A DNA stretch of 31,914 nt from DASRSS01 sp035656335 (GTDB taxonomy: Bacteria; Actinomycetota; Actinomycetes; Mycobacteriales; Jatrophihabitantaceae): assembly GCA_035656335.1 (NCBI GenBank), contig DASRSS010000118.1:1-31914 (forward strand), given 5' to 3'. Shown piece after piece: positions 1 to 10,518 of the stretch. How positions within the stretch are numbered: position 1 is the stretch's first letter; each line of letters begins with the position of its first letter. Made by a program: the position numbers and the translations under genes. Below the pieces are notes generated by a model. That model did not search any database, had not been told where the DNA came from, and was given only the letters and a program-made list of their open reading frames with translations.

Positions 1-2434
1 CGGTCGGCACGAGGATCGCGGCCGCGGTGAGCCCGACGACGGCCGCGCCGAGTCCGGTCAACGCGGGCGCGGGCAGGTAGGGATGCCAGTCGCCGGTGAG
101 CGCGCGCGTCACCGCGATCAGCGCCGCGGCGCCGCTGCCCACACCGAACACGACACCCATCGCGGCGATCGCGGCCGTCTGCCAGCCGGCCATCGCGAGC
201 AGTTGCCGCGAGTCCGCACCCACCCGGTCGAGCAGCAGCAGCGACTCGCGTCGCTCGAGCGTCGCGCACACCAACGTGTTGACGAGCGAGACTGCCGCAA
301 GCAGGCCGATGAACAGGACGATCATCGTGTTCAGGTAGTTGTCCTGCTCGTCCAGCCGCTTCGCCGCGGCGTTCGCCTTGCCCTGGGACTGAATCGTCAG
401 CCCGGGATAGCTCGCGTGCAGCGACGACAGCGCTCCGGTCCGTCCGGCGACGAGTACCTGGTCCAGCGTCGGTGAGCCGAGGTGCCCACCACCGGCCGCG
501 GCGAGCGGGATCACCGCGTCGCCGAATCCCATTCCGTGCCGGTAGACCGCGACCAGCCGGGCGGCGTACGGCGTGCCGTCCGCGAGGTACGTGTGCAGGA
601 TCGTGCCCACCTTCGTGGACCCGGCCTCCAGCCGGCTCAGCGCGATCTGTCCTGGCCGGATCCGGTCCAGCCGTCCGGACACCACGTCGAGCTTCAGCAC
701 GCCCGCGATGTCCCCGCCGGTCAGGGCCGCGGCCCCGACCGCCTCGCCGCCGCCCTGCGGGACGAACACGGTCGTGGACGCGACGCCGAGCGCGCCGCGG
801 ACTCCGAGCGCCCGCTGCGCGGCCGTGACGACGGACGGCTGCACGCCGCCGGGTGCGGTGAGCACGACGTCGGCGGTCATCCGCTGCGCGGTCTGCGTCT
901 CGTCGGCGTGCAGCGCGGTCGCGTTGACGAGGTACACCGTGCCCAGGAAGCCGACGCTGAGCGCGACCGCCACGACCGCGGACGCGATACGTCCCGGGCG
1001 GCGCTGGATGTCCGCGAGCGCCAGCCGGGCGCCCGGGCCGCCGAACAGCCGCAGCGGCGCGCGCAGCACCAGCTCGGCCAGCCGGACCAGAACCGGACCG
1101 AGCAGCGCGACCGCGGCAACCAGGCACAGCAGGGTCATCAGGGCGAGATTCATCTGGTCGGTCGGGTTCGTCGCCTCGTTGAAGGTGAGCAGCGACAGCG
1201 TTATGCCGCCGCCCAGTCCGGCGATCCCGAGCAGCAGCCGGATCACGCTGGGCCGCGTGCGGTCGACGGCCGTCTCGCGCAGCGCGAGCGCCGGATCGGT
1301 GCGGCCGGCGCGCCAGCCCGCCACGAAGCCGGACAGCTGCGCCACCACCAAACCCGCGCCGCACACGATCGGCACCAGCCAGCCGGCCGACCAGGCGGAC
1401 GTGCCCGCGGGCATCAGCCCGTGCCGAGCCATGCCGGCCACCGCGACGCGGGCCAGGCCGACGCCCAGCGGGTAGCCGAGCAGCCCGCCGACGACACCCA
1501 GGACCGCCAGCTCAGCGGCCAGCCCGCGCCGCAGCTGACCGGGTGTCGCGCCGACGGCGCGCAGCAGCGCGAAGTTGCGCCGCCGTCCGGCCACCGACAG
1601 GCCGACGGCGCCGGCCACCACGAACAGCGAGATCACCACGAGCGGGATGCCCGCGCCGAGAGCGAAGTCGCTCATGTTCTGCTTGTCGCCCGTGCTGGCC
1701 ACGTCCTCGGCCCGTCCGCGCTGAGCACCAGTGAGCACGCTGAAGCCGGGGCCGGCTACTTGCTTGATCCGCGCGGCGACCGCGTCGGTTTCGCCCGCCG
1801 CGGCGAAGACTCCCAGCAGGTCGGCGGCACCCGATCGTCCGGCGAGCTGCGCGGCGCGTTGATCGGTGAGGAAAGCCTGGCCGGGACCGGCGGTCAATCC
1901 CGTGACGGTGAACGGTCCGCTGTCGCGGCCGGTCAGGACGATCCGGTCGCCGGCACGCATCCCGAGGCGCGTCGCGGTTGCCGCCGGCAGCGCGATCTCG
2001 TCCGTTGCGCGCGGTACGCGCCCCGAGGTGAGCCGGTCCGGGGTCAGCGCGGCGCTGCTCCAGCCGTGCGCGGTCAGCGTGGCAGCGACGCGTGTGCCGC
2101 CGGCTGCCCGGACGGAGACGGGCACCGACACGTCCGCGACGACGCGGGTCACCCCCGGGATCGTGCGGAGCCGCCCGGCCAGCGTGTCGGGCACCGGCCG
2201 GAACGCGGTGAGCGGCAGCGACTCCGCATTGTCCCCGTGGCCGAAGTGGACGTGCTGGTCGCCGATGACTACAACCGGCGCCGCGGCCAGCCGGCGCACC
2301 GGTGTGTGCATGGTGACCGCCGTACCGATCATGCTGCCGACGACGGTGGCCATCGCCGCCGCCGCAACGAGGGTGACCAGGATCCCGGCGGCGGCGGATG
2401 GGGAACGGCGCAGCGACGCCCAGAGCTGACGCAT
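1..2434 (-). CDS. FtsX/MacB-type ABC transporter permease (3' end beyond window)
   Basis: Reading the minus strand from ATG at 2434 gives about 811 residues without a stop before the window edge, so the C-terminus is missing. The protein starts MRQLWASLRRSPSAAA, followed by a hydrophobic segment, a large extracytoplasmic domain, then a cluster of membrane segments containing an FtsX-like core (RNFALLRAVGATPGQLRRGL) and a second such unit near the end (ERRESLLLLDRVGADSRQL). Two FtsX units with extracytoplasmic domains are typical of large actinobacterial export or lipoprotein-release type permeases; the substrate cannot be told. Its start codon overlaps the stop of the upstream ATPase by one base (TGATG), so the two are translationally coupled and form one transporter. 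Family is clear, function is inferred. Confidence 0.9.
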   Translation of the reverse strand, partial: MRQLWASLRRSPSAAAGILVTLVAAAAMATVVGSMIGTAVTMHTPVRRLAAAPVVVIGDQHVHFGHGDNAESLPLTAFRPVPDTLAGRLRTIPGVTRVVADVSVPVSVRAAGGTRVAATLTAHGWSSAALTPDRLTSGRVPRATDEIALPAATATRLGMRAGDRIVLTGRDSGPFTVTGLTAGPGQAFLTDQRAAQLAGRSGAADLLGVFAAAGETDAVAARIKQVAGPGFSVLTGAQRGRAEDVASTGDKQNMSDFALGAGIPLVVISLFVVAGAVGLSVAGRRRNFALLRAVGATPGQLRRGLAAELAVLGVVGGLLGYPLGVGLARVAVAGMARHGLMPAGTSAWSAGWLVPIVCGAGLVVAQLSGFVAGWRAGRTDPALALRETAVDRTRPSVIRLLLGIAGLGGGITLSLLTFNEATNPTDQMNLALMTLLCLVAAVALLGPVLVRLAELVLRAPLRLFGGPGARLALADIQRRPGRIASAVVAVALSVGFLGTVYLVNATALHADETQTAQRMTADVVLTAPGGVQPSVVTAAQRALGVRGALGVASTTVFVPQGGGEAVGAAALTGGDIAGVLKLDVVSGRLDRIRPGQIALSRLEAGSTKVGTILHTYLADGTPYAARLVAVYRHGMGFGDAVIPLAAAGGGHLGSPTLDQVLVAGRTGALSSLHASYPGLTIQSQGKANAAAKRLDEQDNYLNTMIVLFIGLLAAVSLVNTLVCATLERRESLLLLDRVGADSRQLLAMAGWQTAAIAAMGVVFGVGSGAAALIAVTRALTGDWHPYLPAPALTGLGAAVVGLTAAAILVPT

Positions 2435-3225
2435 CACCGCTGTTCCGTTCCGAGCCGGTGCAGCCAGCTCTCCAGTTCGGCCGCGTCCGGGCGGTCGAGC
2501 TCGGTCACGACGCGGCCGGCGTGCAGCAGCAGCGCACGGTCCGCCCAGCTGGCGAGCGTCGGTTCGTGCGTCACCACGACGACGGTCTGGCCGAGCTCGT
2601 CGACGGCCCAGCGCAGCAGTGAGCGCACCTCGGCGGACGTGTGCGGATCGAGCGCGGCTGTCGGCTCGTCGGCGAACATCACGTCCGGCGCGGTGATCAA
2701 CGCGCGGGCGATGGCGACGCGCTGCTGCTGGCCGCCGGACAGCGTGTGCGGCAGGCGGCGCAGTAGCGCGCCGACGCCGACCCGCTCGGCCAGCCCGGCG
2801 ACGACGGCGCGATCGACGCGGCGGTGATCCAGCCGTAGCGGCAGGGCGATGTTCTCGGCCACGGTCAGCGTCGGAACCAGGTTGAGCGACTGGAACACGA
2901 AGCCGACCTGGCGGCGGCGCAGCTTCGACAGCGCCCGCCGGTTGAGCTTGGTCAACTCGGTGCCGCCGAGCCGGATCCGTCCCGACGACGCACGGTCCAG
3001 GCCGGCGGCGCACTGCAGCAGCGTCGACTTGCCCGAGCCGGACAAGCCCATTACCGCGGTCAGGCTGGCGCGGGGGAAGGCCGCGCTGATCCCGTCCAGG
3101 GCCGGGACGCCGCGGCGGGAGTAGCGCTTGGTCACGTCGACCAGCTCGACGGCGGGGCAGGTTTCGGCATCGGATGGTTCTGCGGCGGGCAGGGCGGCGG
3201 GACTCGTGGGCAACGTCGTCGTCAT
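2434..3225 (-). CDS. ABC transporter ATP-binding protein (LolD/MacB type)
   Basis: This 263-residue protein is the nucleotide-binding partner of the FtsX-type permease downstream. Walker A is MGLSGSGKST, the Q-loop lies in FVFQSLNLVP, the signature is LSGGQQQRVAIARAL, and Walker B is VMFADEPTAALD followed by the switch histidine in VVVVTHEP. The LNLVPTLTVAENIALPL stretch is typical of the LolD/MacB/FtsE exporter clade. I chose ATG 3225 (MTTTLPTS) because upstream in-frame sequence is low-complexity and unlike the family. No clear Shine-Dalgarno is visible before it. It ends one base into the permease start. Substrate unknown; such pairs are often next to a two-component system, but none is in the window. 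Confidence 0.92.
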   Translation of the reverse strand: MTTTLPTSPAALPAAEPSDAETCPAVELVDVTKRYSRRGVPALDGISAAFPRASLTAVMGLSGSGKSTLLQCAAGLDRASSGRIRLGGTELTKLNRRALSKLRRRQVGFVFQSLNLVPTLTVAENIALPLRLDHRRVDRAVVAGLAERVGVGALLRRLPHTLSGGQQQRVAIARALITAPDVMFADEPTAALDPHTSAEVRSLLRWAVDELGQTVVVVTHEPTLASWADRALLLHAGRVVTELDRPDAAELESWLHRLGTEQR

Positions 3226-3282
3226 GCTTCGAGCCTGGCGGCGCGGGCCGTCCCGGACGAGGGAGATGCCTCCCCGATCCGT

Positions 3283-3300
3283 GGTGAGGAAAACCCCACC
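3283..3300. promoter_or_regulatory. Inverted repeat upstream of the ABC exporter
   Basis: Arms GGTGAGG and CCCCACC, one mismatch, are separated by AAAA and lie 58 bases before the ATPase start, in the gap between the divergent ABC exporter and typA. The size and spacing suit a dimeric regulator site. No regulator gene is adjacent, so this is only suggestive. Confidence 0.25.
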
Positions 3301-3362
3301 ATGATCGATCGCGCCGGGGGCGGCCGGGCACGCGCGTGGTCGGACGGCCCCCGTTCGCCCCG

Positions 3363-3368
3363 TACGAT
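3363..3368 (+). promoter_or_regulatory. Possible -10 box of typA
   Basis: TACGAT fits the TANNNT consensus and would give a leader of roughly 30 nt before the GTG start at 3408. No convincing -35 element is visible. Confidence 0.35.
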
Positions 3369-3407
3369 TGGGGGCCGAACAAGCCGAATCAGGAATGGGG
3401 TTGCCGC

Positions 3408-5282
<1,875 letters not shown>

Positions 5283-5288
5283 GTCTCC

Positions 5289-5347
5289 GCTTTCCACCTT
5301 TCAGCGGGGTTATCCGGCGCGATTTACGCCGCTGAAAGGTGGAAAGC
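5289..5347. repeat. Palindromic repeat, family 1, copy A
   Basis: A perfect 19-bp inverted repeat (GCTTTCCACCTTTCAGCGG at 5289-5307 and its complement at 5329-5347) encloses a 21-nt loop. Copy B at 6390-6448 has identical arms, the same loop length with 15 of 21 loop bases shared, and the same orientation; similarity continues a few bases past the right arm (GGGTGG in both). Copy A lies 7 bases after the typA stop and contains the stop codon of the converging nuclease-like gene, so it could also terminate transcription both ways, though no T-tract follows. Confidence 0.9.
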
Positions 5348-6314
5348 CGGGTGGCTGCTGGAGGGCGACCCATTTGCGCGGGCCGGTTTGTTGCGCACCA
5401 CGCACGTATGCCTTGTTCAGCCGCTCGACGAGCCGGTCGATCGCGGCGAGGTCGAGGCTGCCCCAGCGAACGACGACCAGGCCCAGCTGCTCGAAGAGCT
5501 CCTGGCGGAGTTTCTCCTTGCGCAGGCTCGTCCGGTCGAGGTCGTTGTCGTACTTCTCCAGTCCGTCAGCCTCGCCGATCACGCCGAACTCCGGCCAGAG
5601 GAAGTCCGCGCGTCCGGCGAAGTTGCCGTTCAGGTCGTAGATCGACATCTGCAGCTGGGGAGCGGGCACGAGGCCGTCCAGCTTGAAGCGACTGGCGGAC
5701 TCGAGCGGGGACTCCGAGCGTTCGTCGGCGAATTCGATCGCCCGCCGTGCGGCGCGGATCCCGGGCCAGCCTCGGCAGTCGCGGACGTGCGCCCATAACG
5801 TCGTCAGTTGCACCAGCCCGCGATGCAATGCACTGTCCGCCGCAACCACGGCGCTGAGCGGGCCGTCCTCCCGGCCGATGTCGATGATCGTTCGCGCGAC
5901 GTCGGTGACCGGGACGCCGGCGAAATCGATGAGATGCGACGGGGGCAGCTGCGCGCGGTGTAGGTGCGCGCGTTCGACGTCGCCCACAAAGTGGGGAGGC
6001 ACCGTGACGCAGGGAAGCTCCGGGTGATGCCACATGCTGAGCTCGTGGATAGCCGCGGCCGACGCGTGGCTGACTGCTGCCGACGGATTGGCGAGCGCAG
6101 CCGCCAGCGCCGCGATCTGCAGCTCCTGGCGCTGCTGATCGAAGTGGTTGTCAGGCCGGATCTGGTGCGTCCCGAACACTCCCGGGCGGAGTCGAACAAG
6201 GCGACCGCGGTTGACCGCGTGGCGCAACGCGTCCGGAGTCCATCCGGCAGCGAGCGCCTCATTGAGCGTGAACACGCCGAGGCGGGATTTCGAGGATTCA
6301 GGCGGAAACGGCAC
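5310..6314 (-). CDS. AbiEi-type HTH plus PD-(D/E)XK nuclease-like (Vsr/DUF559-type) protein
   Basis: Start set at GTG 6314, giving 334 residues. Residues 15-47 (VFTLNEALAAGWTPDALRHA and RLVRLRPGVFG) match the helix-turn-helix of type IV AbiEi-family antitoxins. The C-terminal part resembles the Vsr/DUF559 nuclease fold: a glutamate in SESPLES (E205), then ADFLWPE (D237) and GEADG (E248, D250), and a helix (RKEKLRQELFEQLG) ending VVVRW. No AbiEii-type toxin gene is adjacent, so this is a solitary gene of a family common in actinomycetes; its activity is unknown to me. The last 11 residues (FPPFSGVNRAG) and the stop are encoded inside palindrome copy A, and palindrome B lies 76 bases upstream of the start. 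Base composition looks less GC-biased than its neighbours. The start is uncertain: GTG 6278 is an alternative, and a GTG at 6398 lies inside the repeat and is unlikely. Confidence 0.75.
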   Translation of the reverse strand: MPFPPESSKSRLGVFTLNEALAAGWTPDALRHAVNRGRLVRLRPGVFGTHQIRPDNHFDQQRQELQIAALAAALANPSAAVSHASAAAIHELSMWHHPELPCVTVPPHFVGDVERAHLHRAQLPPSHLIDFAGVPVTDVARTIIDIGREDGPLSAVVAADSALHRGLVQLTTLWAHVRDCRGWPGIRAARRAIEFADERSESPLESASRFKLDGLVPAPQLQMSIYDLNGNFAGRADFLWPEFGVIGEADGLEKYDNDLDRTSLRKEKLRQELFEQLGLVVVRWGSLDLAAIDRLVERLNKAYVRGAQQTGPRKWVALQQPPGFPPFSGVNRAG

Positions 6315-6389
6315 GAATCGAGATTGGCCGCCTCTCCGTGCGCAGACCAGGGGGCGTCCGAATCTGTGGATAACCCTCCGCCGAGCACG

Positions 6390-6448
6390 GCTTTCCACCT
6401 TTCAGCGGGATTTTTGGGCCCGATTCACGCCGCTGAAAGGTGGAAAGC
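6390..6448. repeat. Palindromic repeat, family 1, copy B
   Basis: The same perfect 19-bp arms as copy A lie at 6390-6408 and 6430-6448, around a 21-nt loop at 6409-6429. It lies between two divergent genes, just upstream of the -10 box of the aminotransferase, so it cannot be an ordinary terminator for either neighbour. With copy A it brackets the nuclease-like gene at both ends. Confidence 0.9.
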
Positions 6449-6456
6449 GGGGTGGT

Positions 6457-6462
6457 TAGGGT
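6457..6462 (+). promoter_or_regulatory. -10 box for leaderless aminotransferase transcript
   Basis: TAGGGT lies 6 bases before GTG 6469, with no Shine-Dalgarno before the start. This spacing puts the transcription start at or near the start codon. Palindrome copy B occupies the place of the -35 region. Confidence 0.55.
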
Positions 6463-6468
6463 GGGGGC

Positions 6469-7638
<1,170 letters not shown>

Positions 7639-7666
7639 CGGCCGAGCGGCTGCTTGCGGAGCGAGC

Positions 7667-8434
7667 ATGAAAGTCGCGGCGGTTCAGCACGACATCGTCT
7701 GGGAGGACGCCGAGGCCACGCGCCGGCACGTCGCGCCGATGATCGCGCAGGCGGCGGACGCGGGCGCGCGCCTGATCACCCTGACCGAGATGTACGCGAC
7801 CGGCTTCTCGATGCGCCCGGAGCGGGTCGCCGAGGACGAGGGCGGCCCCAACGAGACGTTCCTGCTCGAGCAGGCGGCCCAGCACGACGCGTACCTGATC
7901 GCCTCGATCGCCCAGCGCGGCCCGGACGGCAGGTACCGCAACAACGCGGTGCTCGCCGGCCCGGACGGATCCGTCCAGCGCTATGCCAAGATCCACCCGT
8001 TCAGCTACGCCGGGGAGCACGAGCACTACGTGGCAGGCGACCGGCACGTGACCGTCCAGGTCGACGAGCTGCGCGTGACGCTGTTCGTCTGCTACGACCT
8101 GCGCTTCGCGGACGAGTTCTGGGCGCGCGCGCTCGACACCGACCTGTACGTGGTGCCGGCCAACTGGCCGCAGGCCCGCCGGTCGCACTGGCGGGCGCTG
8201 CTACGGGCGCGCGCGATCGAGAACCAGGCGTACGTCTGTGGGACGAATCGGGTCGGATCGGCCAAATCCACCCCCCACGCCGGTGACTCCGTGCTGCTCG
8301 ACCCGCTCGGTGAGGTGCTGGCCGAGGCCGGCGCGGAGGAGGCGGTGTTGGTGGCCGACATGACGCGGGCTACCGTGTCGGCGGTACGTGCGCAGTTCCC
8401 GTTCCTGGTCGACAGGGCACCGGTGCGGTCTTAG
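7667..8434 (+). CDS. Carbon-nitrogen hydrolase, omega-amidase-like (YafV/MtnU type)
   Basis: A 255-residue nitrilase-superfamily hydrolase with the full Glu-Lys-Cys triad: E41 in TLTEMYATGF, K108 in YAKIHPF and C142 in FVCYDLRF. The short length with no extra domains, and motifs such as NWPQARRSHWRALLRARAIE, match the YafV/Nit2 omega-amidase branch, which hydrolyses 2-oxoglutaramate and 2-oxosuccinamate to the keto acid and ammonia. It follows the aminotransferase by 28 bases on the same strand, so the two probably form an operon in which the amidase makes glutamine transamination irreversible. The exact substrate is inferred from family and context. Confidence 0.88.
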   Translation: MKVAAVQHDIVWEDAEATRRHVAPMIAQAADAGARLITLTEMYATGFSMRPERVAEDEGGPNETFLLEQAAQHDAYLIASIAQRGPDGRYRNNAVLAGPDGSVQRYAKIHPFSYAGEHEHYVAGDRHVTVQVDELRVTLFVCYDLRFADEFWARALDTDLYVVPANWPQARRSHWRALLRARAIENQAYVCGTNRVGSAKSTPHAGDSVLLDPLGEVLAEAGAEEAVLVADMTRATVSAVRAQFPFLVDRAPVRS

Positions 8435-8589
8435 GACGACACGTCCGTGTATCACCAGTATTAACTCTTGGTCACGATCAAGGGGCGCATGGGCGGCTGG
8501 CCTTGTCTGCGGACCTGGCAGCGGCTTGAGTTGCCAGTTGGCCGGTGGGCAGATCGTCCCCGGACCATTTCACAGGAGGTCACTCACCA

Positions 8590-10344
8590 GTGAGAGTCCA
8601 CATGGGCGCCAAAGGTGGCAAGGCTGCGCTCGCCTGCGCAGCGATCGCCGCGTTGGCCATCACCGGCTGTTCGTCCAGCGGTGGCAGCGGCAAGTCCGGT
8701 AACAACAACGGCGGCGGCAAGAGCGGTGGCACGCTGATCTTCGGCGAGTCGACCGGCTTCCCGGACAACCTGATGCCGCTGATCGCAGCGGGCAACTCGA
8801 CCGCGGGCGGCAACCTCGAGGTGCGTCTGCTGGACGGTCCGTTCCGCGTCTCGCCGAAGTTCACGTATGTCCCGGACAACGACCAGGCCACCAGCGCCAC
8901 CTCGACGATGGTGAACGGCCAGCAGGTCGTCGACATCAAGATCAACCCGAAGGCCGTGTGGGCTGATGGTCAGCCGATCACCGCCGCGGACTACGTCTTC
9001 ACGTGGCAGGCGACCAAGTCGTCCGACCCGAAGAACGGCGGCTGCGCGGCGCTCCTGAGCACCGTCGGTGTGGACCAGATCGAGAGTGCGACCGCGGTGA
9101 ACGACCACGAGGTCAAGTTCACCTTCATGAAGGGCAAGCCGTTCCCGGACTGGGAGGGCCTGTTCGCTGCCGGCAACGGTGGTCTGCCGGTGCTGAGCAA
9201 GCACGTCTTCGACAAGGGCAGCCCGAAGGCCGACTGTGACTACATCACCAAGGGCTGGCCGGTTGCCGACGGCATTCCGCTGGGCGCGCAGAACGGCCCG
9301 TGGCTGCTGGAGAAGAGCAACATCGACGTCAGCAACAAGACGTTCACGCTGGTGCACAACCCCAAGTACTGGGGCGCCGCGCCGAAGCTGGACAAGCTGG
9401 TCGACGCCTACATCGGTTCTGACTCCGACACGAACGTGAAGGCGCTGCAGAACCAAGAAGTCAACATGGTGTACCCGCAGCCGCAGCTCGACCTGGTGTC
9501 GAACCTGCAGAGCCTGACGAACGTGACGACCGAGATCAACTTCGGTGTGGCGTTCGAGCACTTCGACTTCAACACGGCCGACCCGCTGCTCGCGCACAAG
9601 GAGATCCGTGAGGCAATCGCCTACGCGATCGACCGCCCCGCGCTCGTGAAGGCCACCGTCGGTGCCTTCTCGGACAAGGCGTCCGTGCTGAACAACCGCC
9701 TGCTGATGACCAACCAGCCGGGCTACGAGGACCACGGCGGCGACTACTCGCAGCAGAACCTCGCCAAGGCCAAGAGCCTGCTGACCGGCATCGGCTGCAC
9801 GGTGGGCAACGCCAAGACGCCGACGACCTGCTTCGGCAAGCCGCTGACGTTCAAGGTCATCACCACCCAGGACAACCCGCTGCGTGACCAGACGATCCAG
9901 ATCGCCGCGCAGCAGGTCAGTGCCCTCGGTATCAAGCTGACCGAGTACGCCGACCCGAACATCTTCGGCGGACCGAACGACTCGCAGTCGCTGGCCAGCG
10001 AGCAGTTCCAGATCGCCCTGTTCGCCTGGGTCGGTGGCCCGAGCATCTCGTCCAACGCCTCGATCTACCTGAGCCCGAAGGGCGGTGGCGTCGGCCAGAA
10101 CTACACCCAGGGCGGCACCCCGCAGATCGACTCCGCGCTGAAGAGCATGACCAGCGCGGCGAACACGCAGGACGAGATCAAGTTCGCCAACCAGGCCGAC
10201 GCCCTGCTGTGGCAGCAGATGTACACGCTGCCGCTGTACCAGAAGCCGACGCTGCTCGCGTTCGACTCGAACTACAGTGGCATCGCGGACAACGCCACGC
10301 AGGCGGGTCCGCTGTGGAACTCGGACACCTTCACGAAGGACTAG
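8590..10344 (+). CDS. oppA: Oligopeptide ABC transporter substrate-binding lipoprotein (OppA-like)
   Basis: A 584-residue SBP_bac_5-family lipoprotein and first gene of oppABCDF. The N-terminus is a lipoprotein signal peptide with lipobox ITGC and the lipidated cysteine at residue 27, followed by a Ser/Gly/Asn-rich linker. The solute-binding domain includes LEVRLLDGPFRVS, WADGQPITAADYVFTWQ and REAIAYAIDRPALVKA, typical of peptide-binding proteins. GTG 8590 is chosen because a strong Shine-Dalgarno (AGGAGGT at 8574-8580) lies 9 bases before it; ATG 8602 would be too far. In M. tuberculosis a related lipoprotein, LpqW, lies near typA and mshB, so this locus may be its transporter-linked counterpart. 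A GNRA-capped hairpin follows the stop. Confidence 0.92.
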   Translation: MRVHMGAKGGKAALACAAIAALAITGCSSSGGSGKSGNNNGGGKSGGTLIFGESTGFPDNLMPLIAAGNSTAGGNLEVRLLDGPFRVSPKFTYVPDNDQATSATSTMVNGQQVVDIKINPKAVWADGQPITAADYVFTWQATKSSDPKNGGCAALLSTVGVDQIESATAVNDHEVKFTFMKGKPFPDWEGLFAAGNGGLPVLSKHVFDKGSPKADCDYITKGWPVADGIPLGAQNGPWLLEKSNIDVSNKTFTLVHNPKYWGAAPKLDKLVDAYIGSDSDTNVKALQNQEVNMVYPQPQLDLVSNLQSLTNVTTEINFGVAFEHFDFNTADPLLAHKEIREAIAYAIDRPALVKATVGAFSDKASVLNNRLLMTNQPGYEDHGGDYSQQNLAKAKSLLTGIGCTVGNAKTPTTCFGKPLTFKVITTQDNPLRDQTIQIAAQQVSALGIKLTEYADPNIFGGPNDSQSLASEQFQIALFAWVGGPSISSNASIYLSPKGGGVGQNYTQGGTPQIDSALKSMTSAANTQDEIKFANQADALLWQQMYTLPLYQKPTLLAFDSNYSGIADNATQAGPLWNSDTFTKD

Positions 10345-10363
10345 TCACCACAGCAAGAGCAAG

Positions 10364-10401
10364 GGTGCCGGGACTCGGAGGCAACTCCGGGTCCCGGCAC
10401 C
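10364..10401 (+). terminator. Intercistronic hairpin with GCAA loop between oppA and oppB
   Basis: Arms of 17 bases (GGTGCCGGGACTCGGAG at 10364-10380; complement at 10385-10401, one G-U pair) close a GCAA tetraloop. No U-tract follows. It lies inside the operon, 20 bases after the oppA stop, a position typical of hairpins that protect the upstream mRNA or partly terminate transcription so the binding protein is made in excess. Confidence 0.75.
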
Positions 10402-10518
10402 ACCCATGCCGAGTTCGCTTTCGTGTGGCGATCCTGCACGGACGCTGACCCCGGGATGGTGCTCTACAGCGCGCGGCACCACAATGGTCGCGTCGACCCC
10501 TAGGGACCGAGGTCACTC

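Noticed and set aside
482..2827. 781-residue plus-strand open frame opposite the ABC permease and ATPase
   Set aside because: Low-complexity Arg/Gln/Asp/Ala composition and no motif; the minus-strand frame gives a coherent membrane protein.
5310..6314. Type IV toxin-antitoxin pair
   Set aside because: The HTH resembles AbiEi antitoxins, but neither neighbour is an AbiEii nucleotidyltransferase, and the C-terminal part looks like a nuclease, so no pair can be claimed.
6365..6373. TGTGGATAA, a perfect match to the DnaA box consensus TTATCCACA on the other strand
   Set aside because: A single box with no cluster, no AT-rich stretch and no origin genes nearby; probably chance.
5289..6448. Insertion sequence with terminal inverted repeats
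   Set aside because: The two ends are direct copies of a palindrome, no transposase is recognised, and no target duplication is visible; kept as a repeat-bounded gene only.
8439..8450. ACACG-TC-CGTGT inverted repeat just after the amidase gene
   Set aside because: Arms of five bases are expected by chance, and it is not placed at an identifiable promoter.
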